A stretch of DNA of 64,000 bases from contig CALOAX010000002.1 of assembly GCA_942491485.1 (NCBI GenBank), forward strand, positions 310,001 through 374,000, written 5' to 3'. Within the stretch, counting starts at the first letter, position 1; each line of letters opens with the position of its first letter. The stretch is from Desulfoluna sp942491485 (lineage in GTDB: Bacteria > Desulfobacterota > Desulfobacteria > Desulfobacterales > Desulfolunaceae). A program made the position numbers and the translations under genes. Of this stretch, positions 61,582-64,000 are shown piece after piece. The notes under the pieces are model-generated. The model worked only from the letters and a program-made list of their open reading frames with translations, ran no database searches and was not told where the DNA came from.

Positions 61582-61944
61582 ATGCAGCAGATGATTAAAC
61601 AAGGGGATGTGATCAAGGACCGGGCCTTTCTTGGGGGACACCCTCCTGTTACGGTTTCCGGAACCTGACAACAGGGCCGGGCGTACCTGGCCGGTGAGGT
61701 TCTGGGGCAGGTGACTGCGGACAAAAAACTGACAGGACTGGCCCCTGGAGCGTCTGACGGCACCCAGACGGCCATGGCGATTCTGGCCGGGGACGTGGAC
61801 GCTACGGCAAGCGATGAGCCGTGCGTCATTGTCGTTCATGCTGAGGCCATTTCTGAGGGGTTGATCTGGCCGGAGGGCATCACGGTGCTTCAGAAGACGG
61901 CAGCCGTGGCGCAGCTTCAGGCTGTGGGTATTTACGTAAAATAG
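61582..61944 (+). pseudogene. Head decoration protein (gpD-like) with in-frame TGA
   Basis: The frame MQQMIKQGDVIKDRAFLGGH...VSGT continues as QQGRAYLAGEVLGQVTADK and ends AQLQAVGIYVK, the pattern of the head decoration (gpD) family. TGA stands at codon 29 (61666-61668). A GTG at 61711 could restart a shorter protein of 77 residues. Either nonsense mutation, sequencing error or a readthrough codon. Confidence 0.7.
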
Positions 61945-61981
61945 GCCCCCTCGGGGGCATTGATCATAAGGGGACGAGTTA

Positions 61982-62986
61982 ATGGAAATTGCATGGAGAG
62001 TACTGACACGGGCGGTGGAGCAGCTGAAGACACCGCCCCGGATGCTTCAGGACCTGATCTTTAAGGAGAGGAACACCAACGAGGCGGACACTATCGATGT
62101 GGACATCACGGTGGGAGGCAGAAAGCTGGCCCCCTTTGTGACGGACGTGGAGGGCGGCAAGGTTGTGTCCGGCTCTACCCGTTCTGAGCGTTCGGTGAAG
62201 ACCCCGCGCATCCGTTTGAAGGATCCCCTCACCGCCAAGAAGCTTCGCGGAGAGCGTGGCGTGGGCCAGCCCTTTTACGCCAAGGGGCCGAAGTCCGTTG
62301 AAGAGGCGGAGCAGGCCAAGATCATGAAGTCCATGAAGGAGCTGAAGGACAAGGTCCTCACCACCCTGGAGTGGATGTGCGCCCAGGCCCTCACCGGCAA
62401 GATCATTGTGGAACAGGACAACGTGGCCTTTGAGGTGGATTACCAGATGCCTGCGGATCACAAGGTCACCCTTGTCGGGGAGTCCAAATGGACGGGGACC
62501 GAAGCCGACCCCCTGAACGACATGCAAGCCTGGAATGACATGATCGTGGACAAGCTCGGGCGCGGGGCCACCATTATGATCTGCGGCACTGAAGCGGCCA
62601 AGGCCCTGAGGAAGAAGGTCCCCAAGGACGAGTGGATGGACAAAACAAAGCATGTCCAAGTCGGTGGCCTGGTCTGGGAGATGTCCTCCAACTACATGGG
62701 CAACCTGGGCGGGATCGATATCTATCGATACGGCTCCTCCTTCGACGATGCCTCCGGTGCTCCCCAGCAACTCATCGCCGCCGACAAGGTCTACATGGTG
62801 GCCACCGATGCCCGGATCAGCATCGAGTTCGGCAACATCCTGGACCTGGACGCCAACGTGGTGGGCGAGCTCTTCGCCAAAAACTGGAAAGAGAAAGACC
62901 CCTCCGTTCTCTGGAACCTGGTGGAGTCCCGGCCTTTGCCTGTTCTCTGGGAGCCGGAAGCAGTTGTTGAGGCGGACGTTCTTTAA
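61982..62986 (+). CDS. Major capsid protein (gpE family)
   Basis: 334 residues. Phage_cap_E features: LTRAVEQLKTPPRMLQDLIF, LAPFVTDVEGG, IMICGTEAAKAL and DIYRYGSSFDD, with AADKVYMVATDARISIEFG near the end. Normal length; intact. Packs into hexamers and pentamers of the head. Followed by a hairpin repeat copy. Confidence 0.9.
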   Translation: MEIAWRVLTRAVEQLKTPPRMLQDLIFKERNTNEADTIDVDITVGGRKLAPFVTDVEGGKVVSGSTRSERSVKTPRIRLKDPLTAKKLRGERGVGQPFYAKGPKSVEEAEQAKIMKSMKELKDKVLTTLEWMCAQALTGKIIVEQDNVAFEVDYQMPADHKVTLVGESKWTGTEADPLNDMQAWNDMIVDKLGRGATIMICGTEAAKALRKKVPKDEWMDKTKHVQVGGLVWEMSSNYMGNLGGIDIYRYGSSFDDASGAPQQLIAADKVYMVATDARISIEFGNILDLDANVVGELFAKNWKEKDPSVLWNLVESRPLPVLWEPEAVVEADVL

Positions 62987-62991
62987 GGGCG

Positions 62992-63066
62992 TGCCTCCGG
63001 CGGCAAGGTGGAGCCACCTTGAAAGCTGGTTGCGGTAGCGCTTTGCCGCCCGCAAAGCGCTACCGC
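62992..63066 (+). repeat. Hairpin repeat copy in the prophage (first module plus 15-bp hairpin)
   Basis: GCCTCCGGCGGC and AAGGTGG/CCACCTT as in host copies, then a perfect stem GCGGTAGCGCTTTGC paired with GCAAAGCGCTACCGC around CGCCC. The conserved TCGTTCCTC loop is replaced. Confidence 0.8.
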
Positions 63067-63083
63067 AGATATTTCAGTTACCA

Positions 63084-63139
63084 AAAACCTGTTTATCAAA
63101 CTTTTCAAAAGTTTGGCCGTCGGCAGACCCGCCGGAGGC
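63084..63139 (+). repeat. Hairpin repeat copy in the prophage (variant b)
   Basis: AAACCTGTTTATCAAACTTT with CAAACTTTT/AAAAGTTTG, then GGCAGACCCGCCGGAGGC. Nearly identical to the reverse complement of the host copy at 17924-17980. Confidence 0.82.
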
Positions 63140-63153
63140 AAAAGGAGATCACC

Positions 63154-63335
63154 ATGGCACGAAAGGCCAAAGATAAGAAAGTATCCCTGATTCGGACTGT
63201 GAACCATGAGGGGATTTATCACCCTCCCGGGGAGGTTTTGGAGCTGCCTGCGGATATCGCGGACGAGTTGATTGATCTGGGGCGGCGGAGCCTGTGCTGG
63301 CTGTGGCGGCGGTTGAGGATGAGGCGGACGATTAA
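63154..63335 (+). pseudogene. Small phage head gene with a frameshift
   Basis: MARKAKDKKVSLIRTVNHEG...ELPADIADELIDLG resembles small proteins encoded after the capsid gene. Adding one G to the GGGG run near 63282 restores AAEPVLAVAAVEDEADD and a TAA at 63333-63335. Without it the frame runs into the next gene. Confidence 0.6.
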
Positions 63336-63345
63336 GGCGAAAATA

Positions 63346-63361
63346 TGTCTACGCGTAGACA
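63346..63361. promoter_or_regulatory. Putative parS site 3
   Basis: Third perfect copy of TGTCTACGCGTAGACA, in the spacer after the small head gene. The sites lie 15.3 and 11.7 kb apart. Confidence 0.75.
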
Positions 63362-63385
63362 TTCACCCGAAAGGGGTTGGAACAG

Positions 63386-64000
63386 ATGGACGCAACAACC
63401 TGGAAGGCCATCGAGGTCAGCTCGAAGATCATGACGAACCACGGCACATGGGTGGGACTTTTTACCCTGGCGCTGGGGCTGTTTGCCGGGAACGGGTGGC
63501 AGCTTCGGATTCAGAAGCGGCTTAAGGGCCGCTTTCGAAAAGAGCTCTTTGGCAAGATAGAGACGGGCAAGCAGGTGAACGACGCTCTGGACAACCTCCT
63601 TTTCGAGTTGAATTGCGAACGCGCCACCGTTTTTCAGTACCACAACGGCAATCAGAATGCGGTGGGCGTTCATTTTGACCGGTGCAGCAACACCCATGAG
63701 CGGGTTCGCGTTGGGGTATCCCCCCTGATGAATACGCTGCAGAGCCTTCCCAACTCATTTTTTGCGAGCTGGAACATCGAGATGATGACGATGAAGGAGA
63801 TCCATTGCCCGGACCTTGAAACACTTCGGGAGACGGACTTTGGCCTCTACCAGTTCCTGGCTGAGCAGGGAGTCCGCTCTTTCTATCTGGTGGGGATCTT
63901 TTCCTTTGATGGCGACCCGGTGGGTTTTGTGGGGATTCACTATTGCAGGCAGATACGGGACCTCACCCCGGAGGATCTGGACCGGCTTCGGGCCACCTCC
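63386..64000 (+). CDS. Membrane-anchored GAF-like protein, 5' part
   Basis: The gene runs off the right edge; 205 codons are visible. One membrane helix (about 22-38, TWVGLFTLALGLFAG), then a sensor-like domain with ATVFQYHNGNQNAVGVHFDR and GVRSFYLVGIFSFDGDPVGFVGIHY, typical of GAF-fold domains in phage late regions. Role unknown; may be a structural or signalling protein placed after the capsid gene. Confidence 0.65.
   Translation, partial: MDATTWKAIEVSSKIMTNHGTWVGLFTLALGLFAGNGWQLRIQKRLKGRFRKELFGKIETGKQVNDALDNLLFELNCERATVFQYHNGNQNAVGVHFDRCSNTHERVRVGVSPLMNTLQSLPNSFFASWNIEMMTMKEIHCPDLETLRETDFGLYQFLAEQGVRSFYLVGIFSFDGDPVGFVGIHYCRQIRDLTPEDLDRLRATS

Larger units (their letters stand above)
34180..64000. 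mobile_element. Prophage integrated at tRNA-Gly (left part, right end outside the window)
   Basis: Starts at the tRNA 3' end with an integrase, then a small HTH protein, parB and parA, an immunity region, P4-type primase with putative origin, BRO antirepressor, terminase, portal, head protease, decoration and capsid genes. The gene order from terminase to capsid is that of lambda-like siphophages. The tail and lysis genes and attR must lie to the right. Genes from 51.5 kb on show several frameshifts. Confidence 0.9.

Overview
The window comes from a bacterium whose gene content suggests an anaerobic deltaproteobacterium (Desulfobacterota). It has an anaerobic, early-cobalt-insertion cobalamin pathway with an exported CbiK-type cobaltochelatase like that known from Desulfovibrio, a cobalamin-controlled ABC importer, and a pyruvate-type LytS/LytTR plus CstA module. 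No taxonomic marker is present, so this is inference.

Bases 1-24300 form a minus-strand cobalamin regulon read from right to left. Two cobalamin riboswitches lie in tandem and are separated by an intrinsic terminator. They precede cbiK, a BtuCDF-like importer, cbiA, cbiC, cbiL, a nucleoside-recognition membrane protein, cbiD, cbiET, cbiF, cbiG, cbiH, cobO, cbiP, cobU, cobS, cobD and cbiB. A plus-strand mscS gene and the start of a glpX-like gene lie at the far left. Bases 24400-29300 carry cstA with a LytS-type sensor and a LytTR regulator. Then come a LarE-like sulfur transferase, a protein built from 13 identical-length 16-residue repeats, a tandem UspA protein and tRNA-Gly(CCC). Nearly every intergenic space in this chromosomal part contains a copy of a composite hairpin repeat. 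Its stems covary between copies while an apical loop (TCGTTCCTC, or GAGGAACGA on the other strand) is constant. Some copies supply stop codons, C-terminal codons or a ribosome-binding site to neighbouring genes.

From the tRNA to the right edge (34180-64000) is an integrated prophage whose right end is not in view. It carries a tyrosine integrase, a small HTH protein, ParB and ParA with three perfect 16-bp palindromes that look like parS, and an immunity region with three regulators, ImmA and three matching operators. It also has a P4-type primase-helicase followed by an iteron-like origin, a structured small-RNA candidate, a BRO antirepressor and a lambda-like packaging and head module. ParABS plus a dedicated origin suggests a phage-plasmid lifestyle.

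An AT-rich cargo (about 51700-58480) interrupts the head module between the terminase and gpW/portal genes. It encodes an adenine methyltransferase, a HerA-type ATPase, a NurA-domain protein with a zinc ribbon, a PLD-like protein and a SIR2-like protein. This is a candidate anti-phage module and the best candidate here for an undescribed system. Several genes between 51.5 and 63.4 kb carry single-base frameshifts, and one has an in-frame stop. I saw none of these in the rest of the window, so this part is either decaying or poorly assembled.
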